Notes: generated by a model from the letters alone, not told the origin. 64,000 nt of DNA from Flagellimonas_B algarum (GCF_040513375.1 NZ_JBEVTG010000002.1:1178001-1242000); one strand, 5' to 3'. Counted from the stretch's first letter, positions 9,308 through 17,992 are shown. Numbers and translations are program-made.

Positions 9308-10366
9308 ATGGACAAAAAAATCATTTGGGGAATCACCGTCAAGGAACTGCTCTTGGTCTTGGGGTTCTATGCCGTTTCGGCCTTCTTCTATCACTTGACC
9401 GTCTGGTATAGTATGGCTGATTTCGCCGAACGACGCACCCAGCTTCTGGGGTTAAAAGCGATTATCGATGGGGGTGGATTGCAATATTCGATTTTTTTCT
9501 TGTTCACCGTACCTATCTGGTGGTTGGTATTCAAAAAATTGAAGCACTGGTCTTTGGTCAAACGCATCCTTTTGCATGTCTTCTTATTACCGATTTTCAT
9601 CATTTTGGCCCAAGAAGGCTACTACACCATTTGCGAGGCCATGGGCTGGGTGCACCTGCGGGGATCCGGCCAAGTTTGGGACCTGTATATTCCCGGACTG
9701 TTCTACCTCATTCAATTCGGTATCTTCCATTCGTATGAATATTATCGCATGGCCCAACAAAAGTTGCGCATCGAAGGGGAATTGCGGCAAGCGGCCTTAA
9801 AGAGCGAACTCGCAGCCATCAAAGCCCAGCTCAACCCCCATTTCCTATACAACGTCTTCAATACCATCAACGCCTCCGTACCGCCCCAGCAAGAGCAAAC
9901 GAGACAATTGATCGCCACATTGGCCGATCTGTTCCGCTACCAACTCAAGGCCAGTAAGAAAGATGTGGTCAGTCTGGCCGAGGAACTTGAATTCGTTCAA
10001 AAATACCTCGACCTTGAAAAAGCACGTTTTGAAGATCGACTTGAAATCGAAGTGGATGTTGCCGAAAGCTTGAAATCGGAAAAAATCCCGCCCATGCTGC
10101 TGCAGCCTTTGGTCGAAAATTCGGTAAAACACGGCATTTCCAATTCCATGCACGGGGGCAAGATCTCCATTTCCATTTTCAAGGAAAACGGGAAGCTAAA
10201 ATTCGAAATCGCCGATACCGGGAAAGGCGTTAACGATAAGGAGGGACTTCTCGGAAAAGGTGTCGGTCTGACCAACACCCAATTGCGCCTTCAAAAAATG
10301 TATCAAAGCAAACTGCAGATTTTGGACAACGATCCCCAAGGATTGAAAATTTGTTTTACCCTATGA
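9308..10366 (+). CDS. LytS/YehU-type sensor histidine kinase
   Basis: A 352-residue membrane kinase. Four hydrophobic helices fill residues 10-145, followed by a coiled linker and a His_kinase (PF06580) domain with the phospho-acceptor H178 in AQLNPHFLYN. The ATPase part has the N-box PLVENSVKHG (267-276), DTGKG (303-307) and GKGVGL (316-321). The stop overlaps the start of the next gene as ATGA, so kinase and regulator are translationally coupled. No extracellular sensor domain is visible, so the stimulus is presumably read in or near the membrane. Confidence 0.9.
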   Translation: MDKKIIWGITVKELLLVLGFYAVSAFFYHLTVWYSMADFAERRTQLLGLKAIIDGGGLQYSIFFLFTVPIWWLVFKKLKHWSLVKRILLHVFLLPIFIILAQEGYYTICEAMGWVHLRGSGQVWDLYIPGLFYLIQFGIFHSYEYYRMAQQKLRIEGELRQAALKSELAAIKAQLNPHFLYNVFNTINASVPPQQEQTRQLIATLADLFRYQLKASKKDVVSLAEELEFVQKYLDLEKARFEDRLEIEVDVAESLKSEKIPPMLLQPLVENSVKHGISNSMHGGKISISIFKENGKLKFEIADTGKGVNDKEGLLGKGVGLTNTQLRLQKMYQSKLQILDNDPQGLKICFTL

Positions 10367-11085
10367 AAAAAGTACTCATCGCCGATGACGAGAAAGCGGG
10401 TCGCATCTTGATCAAGGAATATTTGGAAGACTACCCGGAATTGGTGCTCGTCGCCGAAGTGAACAACGGGGTCGATGCCATTACCGAAATCAATCGTTTT
10501 AAACCCGATTTGGTATTTCTCGACATTCAAATGCCCGGTAAAACCGGATTCGAGGTATTGACCTACCTTGAAGAGATACCGGATATCATCTTCTCAACGG
10601 CCTATGATGAGTTCGCGCTTAAGGCCTTTGAAGTACATGCCGTCGATTACTTGCTCAAACCCTACACCAAGGAACGGTTCAAACAAGCGGTGCAACGTTT
10701 GGGTGGCGCCCATGAAAAATTGGGCAATCTGACCGAAAGCCTGCTCATGGAAAAAGCCGATTACCCTGAGCGGGTATTGGTACAACAAAATCGGAAGTTG
10801 ATTACCATATCGGTGCAGGATATCGAATGGGTGGAAGCCTTCGGAGACTATTCAAAACTGCATATCGGAGACCAACAATGCCTCAGTAATTTTGGGATTT
10901 CGGCCTTAGAGGAAAAGTTGGACCCCAAAAAATTCCTAAGGGTACACCGCTCTTCGATCATCAATTTGGATAAGGTGAAAGAATTGAACAAATATGGCAA
11001 AAGCTATGATGTGACCTTGTTGAACGGTGAGGTAGTCCGAGTGAGTCGAGGCTATATGGATGCCTTAAAGAAAATCATGTTATAA
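10363..11085 (+). CDS. LytTR-family response regulator
   Basis: A 240-residue regulator paired with the kinase just upstream. The receiver domain has the acidic pair D8/D9, phospho-acceptor D54 in VFLDIQMPG and K99 in YLLKPY. The LytTR DNA-binding domain occupies about 135-240 (VEAFGDYSKLHI, FLRVHRSSIINL). I start it at the ATG at 10363, which overlaps the kinase stop, because MKKVLIADDE begins the receiver fold exactly; an upstream ATG at 10351 would add four unlikely residues. Probable targets are nearby outer-membrane genes, but this is inference from position. Confidence 0.9.
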   Translation: MKKVLIADDEKAGRILIKEYLEDYPELVLVAEVNNGVDAITEINRFKPDLVFLDIQMPGKTGFEVLTYLEEIPDIIFSTAYDEFALKAFEVHAVDYLLKPYTKERFKQAVQRLGGAHEKLGNLTESLLMEKADYPERVLVQQNRKLITISVQDIEWVEAFGDYSKLHIGDQQCLSNFGISALEEKLDPKKFLRVHRSSIINLDKVKELNKYGKSYDVTLLNGEVVRVSRGYMDALKKIML

Positions 11086-11096
11086 CGGCTTAGGGC

Positions 11097-11681
11097 TTAT
11101 TTCTTGAAAAGGTCCCGCACTTTTCGCTTGGTAGCCACCCATCCGAAGGTAAAATTGAATAGTGGGCCGTACCCGTTGGGCACCCCATCACCGCGATAGT
11201 ATCCGAAACCCAGTTCCAAATTGAAATTAAATCCCTTGCGGTAGGTGCGTTGAATGCCATAGACCCCTCCGTAAAAGGCCACTGCGAAATCATCAGGCCC
11301 CTCCAGATTGTCGGTCAACTGTAGCGGACCCCAGAAAATGCTTCGCGCCGGTGCCACGTAGTCGGCCGAATTACCGACGATGTTCTTGTTGATATCCAAT
11401 CGGGTCTTGATATTGTGATAGTACCGGATGCGGGTGTGCCAAGCATACCCAAAGGTATAGCCTTCGTTATAGCTTGCCAGACCGGGCGTGAAACTGGTCG
11501 ATACAGTGACGTTACGGATCAGCCCCAATTCATAGCGCAACCCAGGCCCTAAAAGGTTAATGGTCAGTTGATGCCGTTCCAAATTGATGATGCCCACCCC
11601 CTTTTCTTGGATATACTGCGCTTGCGATAGGGTACCCATTAAAAAAAATAGCGGGAATACGAAAAAAAGGTAACGGCCCAT
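11097..11681 (-). CDS. Small exported outer-membrane-type protein (paralogue B)
   Basis: A protein of 194 residues with signal peptide MGRYLFFVFPLFFLMGTLSQAQ. The segments RYYHNIK...GNSADYVAPARSI, YGGVYGIQRTYRKGFNFNLELG and GWVATKRK match paralogues at 6022 and 11760 in the same order and spacing. The strand pattern suggests a small outer-membrane beta barrel. It converges with the LytTR regulator gene (11 bases between stops) and follows paralogue C on the same strand, 78 bases downstream. Function unknown. Confidence 0.75.
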   Translation of the reverse strand: MGRYLFFVFPLFFLMGTLSQAQYIQEKGVGIINLERHQLTINLLGPGLRYELGLIRNVTVSTSFTPGLASYNEGYTFGYAWHTRIRYYHNIKTRLDINKNIVGNSADYVAPARSIFWGPLQLTDNLEGPDDFAVAFYGGVYGIQRTYRKGFNFNLELGFGYYRGDGVPNGYGPLFNFTFGWVATKRKVRDLFKK

Positions 11682-11759
11682 TGGTCAGGTTTGTTCTTCT
11701 AAAACTAGCACCTTCCCGTTGGCTAAGGGGTCCTTTTATCAAAAATTTAGCAGAAAAGA

Positions 11760-12317
11760 CTATCGGCCCACACACCAGCGCTTTTCGCTGATGATCCACC
11801 CGAGACTGATATTGGCCACTGGGTAAATGCCACCATCGAAGGACCCTAGAAAATAAGCCGCCCCGACGTCAATAGAAAAACTTAGGCCTGAATTGTAACT
11901 GCGCTGCAGGCCGGTCACCAAACCTGCCGTTGCGAAAAATCCCTCGGCCATGGCTCCTTCAACGATACGGCTGCCCGATTCCAAAATCGAGACGGATGGG
12001 GCCACATAATTGGCCGAATTGCCATAAATCTGGTGTCCGCGACTCCCGCGGCTCCCAAAGTTGTAGTAATACCGGTTTTGTACGGTTATCGCCGGAAACA
12101 GCTCATAATTCTCAAGTGGGTTCTCGGTGAAAGGGTCCAAAGACGGTTTTAGGGCCACCCTGAAATCGAGGGTTGAATTGACCCCAAGGGCCATTTCGTA
12201 TTCAAAACCCGGACTGATCGCATTGATCTTGAATTGACGCAATTCACAATTCTTGCCGAATTGGGCCGACGCCAAGAAGGTATGCAGCAAAAAGGCAATG
12301 GGTATAAGGCGATGCAT
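11760..12317 (-). CDS. Small exported outer-membrane-type protein (paralogue C)
   Basis: A protein of 185 residues with signal peptide MHRLIPIAFLLHTFLASAQ. It shares NRYYYNFGSR...GNSANYVAPSVSI, GLVTGLQRSYNSGLSFSIDVG and the final GWIISEKR with paralogues A and B. The gene is divergent from kdsA with 67 bases between start codons and probably shares a promoter region with it. Function unknown; a structural or ligand-binding outer-membrane barrel is the simplest reading. Confidence 0.75.
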   Translation of the reverse strand: MHRLIPIAFLLHTFLASAQFGKNCELRQFKINAISPGFEYEMALGVNSTLDFRVALKPSLDPFTENPLENYELFPAITVQNRYYYNFGSRGSRGHQIYGNSANYVAPSVSILESGSRIVEGAMAEGFFATAGLVTGLQRSYNSGLSFSIDVGAAYFLGSFDGGIYPVANISLGWIISEKRWCVGR

Positions 12318-12362
12318 CGTAGGTTCTTTGGGTATATCTATAACGATCCTATTTCAAAATAG

Positions 12363-12370
12363 TATTTTTG
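12363..12370 (+). promoter_or_regulatory. Candidate -7 box for kdsA
   Basis: TATTTTTG matches the Bacteroidota -7 consensus TAnnTTTG and lies 14 bases before the kdsA ATG. No convincing TTG at the usual 19-base spacing is seen, so only the -7 half is supported. Confidence 0.4.
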
Positions 12371-12384
12371 TCGAAAATTTAGTC

Positions 12385-13209
12385 ATGGCATTATCCGGGA
12401 TACCTAAAATAAAACACGCTGACGGCGACAATTTCTTCTTACTGGCCGGCCCTTGTGCGATTGAAGGGGAAGATATGGCCCTTCGAATCGCCGAAAAAGT
12501 GGTTGAGATCACCACCAAATTGGCCATCCCTTACGTCTTTAAGGGGAGTTTCAAAAAAGCGAACCGAAGCCGAATCGATTCCTTTACCGGTATCGGCGAT
12601 GAAAAGGCCCTGAAGATCCTTAGGAAAGTTTCGGAAACCTTTGATGTACCCACCATTACCGATATCCACCAGGTGGAAGATGCCGCCATGGCCGCCGCAT
12701 ATGTCGACGTGTTGCAAATTCCGGCTTTTTTGGTACGGCAGACCGATTTGGTGGTCGCCGCGGCCAAAACCGGTAAATTAGTGAATTTGAAAAAAGGGCA
12801 GTTCATGAGTCCCGAAAGCATGCAACATGCCGTGCGTAAAGTCACCGACTCGGGCAATGACCATGCGTGGATAACCGATAGGGGCACCATGTTCGGCTAC
12901 CAAGATATGGTGGTCGATTTTAGGGGGGTACCGACCATGAAAGCGTTTGCCCCAGTCGTCTTGGATGTCACCCACAGCCTACAGCAACCAAATCAAACTT
13001 CAGGGGTGACCGGAGGTCGACCCGCCTTGATCGGCACCATGGCCCGGGCAGGAATCGCCGCCGGAGTCGATGGTCTGTTCATGGAAACGCACTTTGATCC
13101 GGCCAATGCCAAAAGTGATGGGGCGAATATGCTTGATCTAAGTTTGTTGGAAAAGCTGCTGTCCGATTTGGTCGCCATACGAAAAGTGATCGCTGATCTT
13201 GCACCTTGA
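12385..13209 (+). CDS. kdsA: 3-deoxy-8-phosphooctulonate synthase (Kdo-8-P synthase)
   Basis: This 274-residue enzyme condenses phosphoenolpyruvate with arabinose-5-phosphate to Kdo-8-phosphate, the first committed step toward the Kdo of lipopolysaccharide. Diagnostic motifs are LLAGPCAIEGEDMA, KGSFKKANRSR and TDIHQVEDA, and later TDRGTMFGY and DVTHSLQQPN, which fit the DAHP-synthase-I/KDSA barrel. The start at 12385 (MALSGIPKIK) gives normal KdsA length; an in-frame ATG at 12253 would add 44 unrelated residues and run into the divergent gene. The stop overlaps the beginning of the next gene region, so the two are probably co-transcribed. Confidence 0.96.
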   Translation: MALSGIPKIKHADGDNFFLLAGPCAIEGEDMALRIAEKVVEITTKLAIPYVFKGSFKKANRSRIDSFTGIGDEKALKILRKVSETFDVPTITDIHQVEDAAMAAAYVDVLQIPAFLVRQTDLVVAAAKTGKLVNLKKGQFMSPESMQHAVRKVTDSGNDHAWITDRGTMFGYQDMVVDFRGVPTMKAFAPVVLDVTHSLQQPNQTSGVTGGRPALIGTMARAGIAAGVDGLFMETHFDPANAKSDGANMLDLSLLEKLLSDLVAIRKVIADLAP

Positions 13210-13211
13210 AT

Positions 13212-15170
13212 ATGAAGTTTATTTTGACCTCGTTGGCCATATTCTTCGTACCAATGGCCCTCTTTTCACAGTTCAAATTCGGTTTCCTTAACGAGCACCA
13301 TCGCCACATGGAACGCTATGATAAAGATACCACAGCCAATGCCGTGGTACTTTATGAAAAGGGGGATTTCAAATTCCAACTGTTCAACCGAAATATCTAT
13401 TTGATCAAAGAATATCAGGTTGAACTAAAAATTTTGAACGAGCAAGGTTTTGAACACGCTACGGTCTCCATACCATATTACCACACTGAAGATCGGACTG
13501 AAAAAGTCTACGATATCAAGGGAATGACGCATAACGGCGTTTCCAAAACGGGACTTTTGGCCAGTGAAATTTTTACCACCGATGAGAACGAGAACTGGTC
13601 GTACAAAAAGTTCACCTTACCGAACGTAAAGGAAGGAGCGATCATACAATACACCTATAAAATCAAATCCCCGTTTTTTTTCAATCTTGACGGATGGAAC
13701 TTCCAATCGGAAATTCCGAAGTTATATAGCGAATTCAACGCCGAGATTCCTGGTAATTATTACTACAATCGAAGCCTTTTCGGTTCCTTGCCTTTATCGA
13801 CCAAAGTGAATGAAATAAAAAATCGATGCTTTAATGTTGGGTACGGTTATCCTGTTGTCGATTGCGAAGTGATTACCTATGCCATGAAAGACGTACCCGC
13901 ATTCGACAAAAGCGAATCCTACATGCTGGCCCCGTCCAACTACATGGCTCGATTGGAATTCGAATTGGCTACCCATTACCGGTATGATGGCACAAAAAAA
14001 CAATATACCAAGTCATGGGATGCAGTTGATCGTGAGTTCAAGAAAGACAAGGATATCGGTAGGCAACTGGCCAAAAATTACTTCTTTTCGAAACAATTAC
14101 CAGAGCATCTTTTCACCGAGGGGGATGCATTGACCAAGGCCAAAAATATCTATGCCTTCGTCAAAGACCATTTTACCTGGAACGGCAAATTCGGCATCTA
14201 CAAAGACATTAGGGTCAAACAGGCCTTTAATGAAGGTACCGGCAACATCGGCGAGATCAACATTTCATTGATCAACCTGCTTAAAGCTGCCGGAATTTCG
14301 ACCAATTTGATGCTGCTTTCAACTCGCAAGAATGGGCTGGCCAAAAAAAGCCAACCGGTTATCTCAGATTTCAACTATGTAATTGCCAAGGTCAACATCG
14401 ATGGTAAGGACTACTTACTCGACGCCACGGATAAACGAATGCCCTTTGGCATACTCCCTTTCCGGTGTTTGAACCATTATGGACGGGTGATGGACTTTAA
14501 AGAAGATAGCTATTGGTACGATATCAAGGCGGAGAAAAAAAATAAGATATTGATACGCGGGAATGCGGAAATCGATGTAGCCAATGGAACGGTCTCAGGT
14601 AAGTTCCGTGAAATCAACGAAGGGTATATGGCCATTGGTAAATACCGTCATCTGGCTTCCTTGGAGGAATCGCAATACCTAGAAGCCATGGAATCGAATT
14701 CGGGTGCCGACGTCAGTATTGACAATTATGTTTTTGAACTCAACCGAAGCAATGACAAACGTAGTGTTCAATCGTATTCCTTCACTATAGAAAACCAAAC
14801 CGCGGGTGACAAGCTTTATCTAAACCCCTTTTTGGTCCCCTTTTTTGAAAAAAACCCTTTTCTCAAACAACAAAGAAGCTTTCCCGTCGACTTCGGTTAT
14901 GCCCGGACGTATGAGTATGGCATGACATTCAAAGTACCAGAGAACTACGCTTTAGAGGAATTACCCGAAGGACGGAAGATAGTTTTGCCCAACAATGGTG
15001 GTTCATTGGAATTCCAATGTGCTGCGGGAAATGGAACCGTTAATGTGCGCTATCTTTTGGTGATTAACCGTGTATACCATGAAGTGGAACATTACCCCCT
15101 TCTAAAAGAACTCTATTCCCAGGCGGTTTCCCTGCAAAAAAATACGCTGTTGCGATTTCGCAGGATTTGA
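13212..15170 (+). CDS. Secreted DUF3857/transglutaminase-fold protein, apparently lacking the catalytic Cys
   Basis: A 652-residue exported protein with signal peptide MKFILTSLAIFFVPMALFSQ. Residues about 45-230 look like DUF3857 (YHTEDRTEKVYDIKGMT, VKEGAIIQYTYKIKSPF), and residues about 300-400 have the transglutaminase-core layout (AKNIYAFVKDHFTW ... INLLKAAGI ... DYLLDATD). At the place where active members read G-x-C, this protein reads GTGNIGEIN, and the usual His position is in NYVIAKV, so the Cys and His are not evident. It begins 3 bases after the kdsA stop. Function unknown; a non-catalytic binding role is likely. Confidence 0.8.
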   Translation: MKFILTSLAIFFVPMALFSQFKFGFLNEHHRHMERYDKDTTANAVVLYEKGDFKFQLFNRNIYLIKEYQVELKILNEQGFEHATVSIPYYHTEDRTEKVYDIKGMTHNGVSKTGLLASEIFTTDENENWSYKKFTLPNVKEGAIIQYTYKIKSPFFFNLDGWNFQSEIPKLYSEFNAEIPGNYYYNRSLFGSLPLSTKVNEIKNRCFNVGYGYPVVDCEVITYAMKDVPAFDKSESYMLAPSNYMARLEFELATHYRYDGTKKQYTKSWDAVDREFKKDKDIGRQLAKNYFFSKQLPEHLFTEGDALTKAKNIYAFVKDHFTWNGKFGIYKDIRVKQAFNEGTGNIGEINISLINLLKAAGISTNLMLLSTRKNGLAKKSQPVISDFNYVIAKVNIDGKDYLLDATDKRMPFGILPFRCLNHYGRVMDFKEDSYWYDIKAEKKNKILIRGNAEIDVANGTVSGKFREINEGYMAIGKYRHLASLEESQYLEAMESNSGADVSIDNYVFELNRSNDKRSVQSYSFTIENQTAGDKLYLNPFLVPFFEKNPFLKQQRSFPVDFGYARTYEYGMTFKVPENYALEELPEGRKIVLPNNGGSLEFQCAAGNGTVNVRYLLVINRVYHEVEHYPLLKELYSQAVSLQKNTLLRFRRI

Positions 15171-15177
15171 GATCAAA

Positions 15178-15546
15178 TCAACGCTTGTAAAAACCTTTTG
15201 CCCGAAGGGCATACGCTTCTTCGAGAACATCGACCAAAACGGTATCGTCAATAGCTTCGAGTGCGCTATAGCGTAGCGATTTTACCACCTTCCGATCTTT
15301 GGAGACCATCAATTCGATATGTTTGGTCAAGTGGGCCGAATTCCAAAAAGCGACATCGACATAGTCCTTGTTTTTGGGTACGTTGACATAGCAGATCGGT
15401 TGTTTGCCCGCATAAAAACACGGAATGCCCCATTTGTACTTCATGTTGACTTCGGGAATGACCGCTTCAATGGTCGATTTTACGTGTAACACGATCGCAC
15501 GCAACGCTTCAGGCAATTGCATGATATAGGTTTCTGCAGGATTCAT
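15178..15546 (-). CDS. DUF1801 (YdhG-like) family protein
   Basis: A 122-residue small protein. The start at 15546 (MNPAETYIMQLPEALRAIVLHVK) matches the family's usual beginning; an upstream ATG at 15630 would overlap the divergent gene. Conserved features are IEAVIPEVNMKYKWGIPCFYAGKQPICYVN and VDVAFWNSAHL, typical of the SCP2-like/TBP-fold DUF1801 group. Members are cytosolic and mostly uncharacterised; some bind iron or small ligands. It lies divergent to the creD-locus genes. Confidence 0.75.
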   Translation of the reverse strand: MNPAETYIMQLPEALRAIVLHVKSTIEAVIPEVNMKYKWGIPCFYAGKQPICYVNVPKNKDYVDVAFWNSAHLTKHIELMVSKDRKVVKSLRYSALEAIDDTVLVDVLEEAYALRAKGFYKR

Positions 15547-15593
15547 AGCACGAAAATATCCAATGAAAACGAGCTGGCAATCAAATTTTTCAT

Positions 15594-15619
15594 TTACTTT
15601 GCATTTCAAAGTACTTTTA
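15594..15619 (+). promoter_or_regulatory. Candidate operator and -7 box, copy 1, of the creD locus
   Basis: The palindrome ACTTTG-CATTT-CAAAGT (15596-15612) is followed by ACTTTTAAA, which together with the preceding bases gives a second palindrome AAAGTACTTT. TTACTTTG (15594-15601) resembles the -7 consensus TAnnTTTG, so a repressor bound here would block transcription. The same sequence, with one change in the loop, recurs at 16540-16566 before creD. The ATG follows eight bases after the palindrome, which implies a very short leader. Confidence 0.6.
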
Positions 15620-15620
15620 A

Positions 15621-16232
15621 ATGGACTCAAATAAGTATATCGACGATATCTCGGAAATCAAGGAACTAATGAACCGTTCTTCGCGGTTTTTGTCATTGAG
15701 TGGCCTTTCTGGGATTTTGGCCGGCATCTATGCCTTGGCCGGCGCCTGGGGCGCCTATGTATTCCTTTTCCCCAAAACGGGCGAGTATTTGGTGCTGGAC
15801 AGCTGGAATTTCAGGTTGACGGTCTTCGTATTGCTATCCGTGGCTATTTTGAGCACCTTGACCGCTTTTATTTTGACCCGTCGTAAGGCCCGGCAGAACA
15901 ACGAAAAGGTTTGGGGCGCCACGACGCGACGTTTGTTGTTCCATTTTTTGATTCCTTTGGTTACTGGGGGCATTTATATCTTGATCAAGTTGAAAAGCCA
16001 GCACTATGGCTTAACCGCCTCCTTGATGTTGATTTTTTATGGGATGGCCTTGGTCAATGCTTCAAAATACACCCTCGGTAACGTACGGTATCTGGGGCTG
16101 GCAGAAATCGTTCTGGGATTGCTTTGTGCCGCCTTACCAGGCTATGGATTTTGGTTTTGGGTCATCGGTTTTGGGATATTGCACATCGTTTACGGAAGTT
16201 TGATCTATTTTGGCGAAGGAAATAAGGGTTAA
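15621..16232 (+). CDS. Five-helix inner-membrane protein of the creD locus
   Basis: A 203-residue protein. Residues 1-20 are polar (MDSNKYIDDISEIKELMNRS), then about five hydrophobic helices follow (near 23-50, 67-88, 107-125, 132-150, 155-195), separated by a basic loop TRRKARQNNEKVWG. It resembles no enzyme I know. Its stop overlaps the start of the winged-helix regulator (TAATG), and its promoter motif is shared with creD, so it is probably co-regulated with the CreD membrane protein. It may sense or modulate envelope state, but that is inference. Confidence 0.72.
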   Translation: MDSNKYIDDISEIKELMNRSSRFLSLSGLSGILAGIYALAGAWGAYVFLFPKTGEYLVLDSWNFRLTVFVLLSVAILSTLTAFILTRRKARQNNEKVWGATTRRLLFHFLIPLVTGGIYILIKLKSQHYGLTASLMLIFYGMALVNASKYTLGNVRYLGLAEIVLGLLCAALPGYGFWFWVIGFGILHIVYGSLIYFGEGNKG

Positions 16233-16525
16233 TGGGACTCATAGACAATATCAATAAAATTTTCGACCATCGCATCCGATTGGGGATCATGTCGATTCTG
16301 ATGGTCAATGAGTCGGTCGATTTCAATCGGTTGAAGGAACTCTTGGGAGTGACCGACGGCAATCTTGCCAGCCATACCAAGACCCTCGAGAACGCCAGTT
16401 ATATCGTCATCGAAAAATCCTTCGTCGGACGCAAACCCAACACCAAGTACAAAGCGACCAAAATCGGTAAAGCGGCGTTCAAAAAACACATCGAGGCGCT
16501 GGAGGCCTTGATCAAATCAGGTTAA
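16232..16525 (+). CDS. Winged-helix transcriptional regulator (MarR/ArsR-like, HTH_34 type)
   Basis: A 97-residue protein that is a single winged-helix domain: DHRIRLGIMSILMVNESVDFNRLKELLGVTDGNLASHTKTLENASYIVIEKSFVGRKPNTKYKATKIG is read as helices, recognition helix (TDGNLASHTKTL) and wing. Such proteins are dimeric repressors in many CreD-containing loci of Bacteroidota. The gene is coupled to the membrane protein upstream and followed 51 bases later by creD; the shared palindromes at 15596 and 16542 are the obvious candidate targets, making it an autoregulator. Confidence 0.85.
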   Translation: MGLIDNINKIFDHRIRLGIMSILMVNESVDFNRLKELLGVTDGNLASHTKTLENASYIVIEKSFVGRKPNTKYKATKIGKAAFKKHIEALEALIKSG

Positions 16526-16539
16526 ATTTTTTTATCATT

Positions 16540-16566
16540 TTACTTTGTATTTCAAAGTACTTTTAA
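16540..16566 (+). promoter_or_regulatory. Candidate operator and -7 box, copy 2, before creD
   Basis: ACTTTG-TATTT-CAAAGT (16542-16558) followed by ACTTTTAAA repeats the motif at 15594 almost base for base. The TTACTTTG -7-like box starts at 16540. The creD ATG begins 17 bases after the palindrome. The duplication in front of two genes flanking a regulator gene supports an operator role. Confidence 0.6.
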
Positions 16567-16575
16567 ACTATTATT

Positions 16576-17943
16576 ATGGAAGTCATTAAAAAACAAAAAT
16601 TCGGAAATTGGTTCAGGACATCGATCACCGCAAGGATGTTGGTCGTTGGGTTTATTTTAATCGTGCTGTTGATTCCCTTGGGATTCGTCAAAGACCTCAT
16701 TCGGGAACGTGGCCATCGCCAGGCCGAAGTCATTCATGAAATCAATCAAAAGTGGGGCAATGAGGTGGTGCTTTACGGGCCCATCATCAAGATCCCTTAT
16801 AAAACCTATAAAGAACAGCACACTTTTGACGACAAGACCAAAACCTACATCAAGACCTATGAGGAAATACCGCACGAGGCCTATTTCTTTCCGGATGCCC
16901 TGGGCATCAGGGCAGACGTCGACACCAAACCTTTGGAACGTGGCATTTACGAGTCGGTGGTCTTTACCTCCCAAATCGATATCGATGGCCGTTTTTCTTC
17001 CTTTGATTTTAGCAGTAAGGAAATCCCAGCTGAGGACATTCTTTGGGAAAAGGCCACTGTGCAATTCAAAACATCCAATCTCAAAGGCATCAACGATGAG
17101 GTAGAGATCGCTATCGGAAATCAAGCCTTGGCGTTAAAACCGAAATTCGACAAGCAGTACCTCAGTGTGCTGGAAAGCGGGTATCTCAACCAGCTATCGA
17201 AAACCGAAGGCAAGGCCATGGATTTCACACTCTCTTTGCGCGTGAACGGCAGTGAAAGCTTGCGTTTCGTACCGATCGGTAAGGAAACCACGGCCCAGAT
17301 GGCCTCGAACTGGCATTCCCCAAGTTTTACGGGTAACTACCTCCCCAACGACCGTTCAAAACGTATCGGTCCGGACGGGTTCAAGGCTGATTGGAAAGTG
17401 TTGGAGATCAACCGGCAATACGGGCAACAGTTTTTCGATGAGCTGCCCGAACTCACTTCATATGCCTTCGGCACAGATCTGATCATACCGATCGACGATT
17501 ACCAAAAAACGGAACGAACCAGCAAGTACGGCTTGATGATCATCGGTTTGACCCTGTTCGTGTTCCTAATGATCCAAATCATCAGCAAAATAGACATCCA
17601 CCCCTTCCAATACTTGATGATCGGGCTGGCTTTGGTGATGTTCTACACCCTGCTACTGTCGATTTCGGAGCACCAAAATTACCTGATCGCCTATGTGATC
17701 GCCGGTATTTCGGTGGTGCTGCTCATCAGTCTGTATTCACGTACCATATTGAAAAACAGAAAATTCCCCCTTTTCATTTTCGGATCGATGACCGCGCTTT
17801 ATGGGTTCATATTCGTCATCATACAGCTTGAAAATTATGCGCTTCTGGTGGGTAGCATCGGATTGTTCGTCATTTTGGCGATCATCATGTTCACCTCGAA
17901 AAAAATCGACTGGTCGGGCCAAAAAGGGCCCCTGACCGCATAA
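16576..17943 (+). CDS. creD: Inner-membrane protein CreD
   Basis: A 455-residue membrane protein of the CreD family. It has one N-terminal helix (near 20-40), a large periplasmic domain (RGHRQAEVIHEINQKWGNEVVLYGPIIKIPY; SSFDFSSKEIPAEDILW; FNGNYLPN-type motifs; QYGQQFFDELPELTSYAFGTDLI), then about six C-terminal helices from residue 315 on. In proteobacteria CreD belongs to the CreBC regulon and responds to cell-wall stress and beta-lactams; in Bacteroidota it sits beside a winged-helix regulator, as here. It is followed by a strong terminator. The exact activity of CreD is unknown. Confidence 0.92.
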   Translation: MEVIKKQKFGNWFRTSITARMLVVGFILIVLLIPLGFVKDLIRERGHRQAEVIHEINQKWGNEVVLYGPIIKIPYKTYKEQHTFDDKTKTYIKTYEEIPHEAYFFPDALGIRADVDTKPLERGIYESVVFTSQIDIDGRFSSFDFSSKEIPAEDILWEKATVQFKTSNLKGINDEVEIAIGNQALALKPKFDKQYLSVLESGYLNQLSKTEGKAMDFTLSLRVNGSESLRFVPIGKETTAQMASNWHSPSFTGNYLPNDRSKRIGPDGFKADWKVLEINRQYGQQFFDELPELTSYAFGTDLIIPIDDYQKTERTSKYGLMIIGLTLFVFLMIQIISKIDIHPFQYLMIGLALVMFYTLLLSISEHQNYLIAYVIAGISVVLLISLYSRTILKNRKFPLFIFGSMTALYGFIFVIIQLENYALLVGSIGLFVILAIIMFTSKKIDWSGQKGPLTA

Positions 17944-17950
17944 AAGATCC

Positions 17951-17980
17951 GGCCCCATCTTTCGATGGATGGGGCCTTTT
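17951..17980 (+). terminator. Rho-independent terminator after creD
   Basis: GGCCCCATC (17951-17959) pairs perfectly with GATGGGGCC (17968-17976) around an eight-base loop and is followed by TTTT. It lies eight bases after the creD stop and before the next ATG at 17993. Confidence 0.85.
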
Positions 17981-17992
17981 CTAATACATACC

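Noticed and set aside
12253..12384. N-terminal extension of kdsA from an earlier ATG
   Set aside because: The extra 44 residues do not match KdsA, contain the divergent gene's start region and cross the likely promoter.
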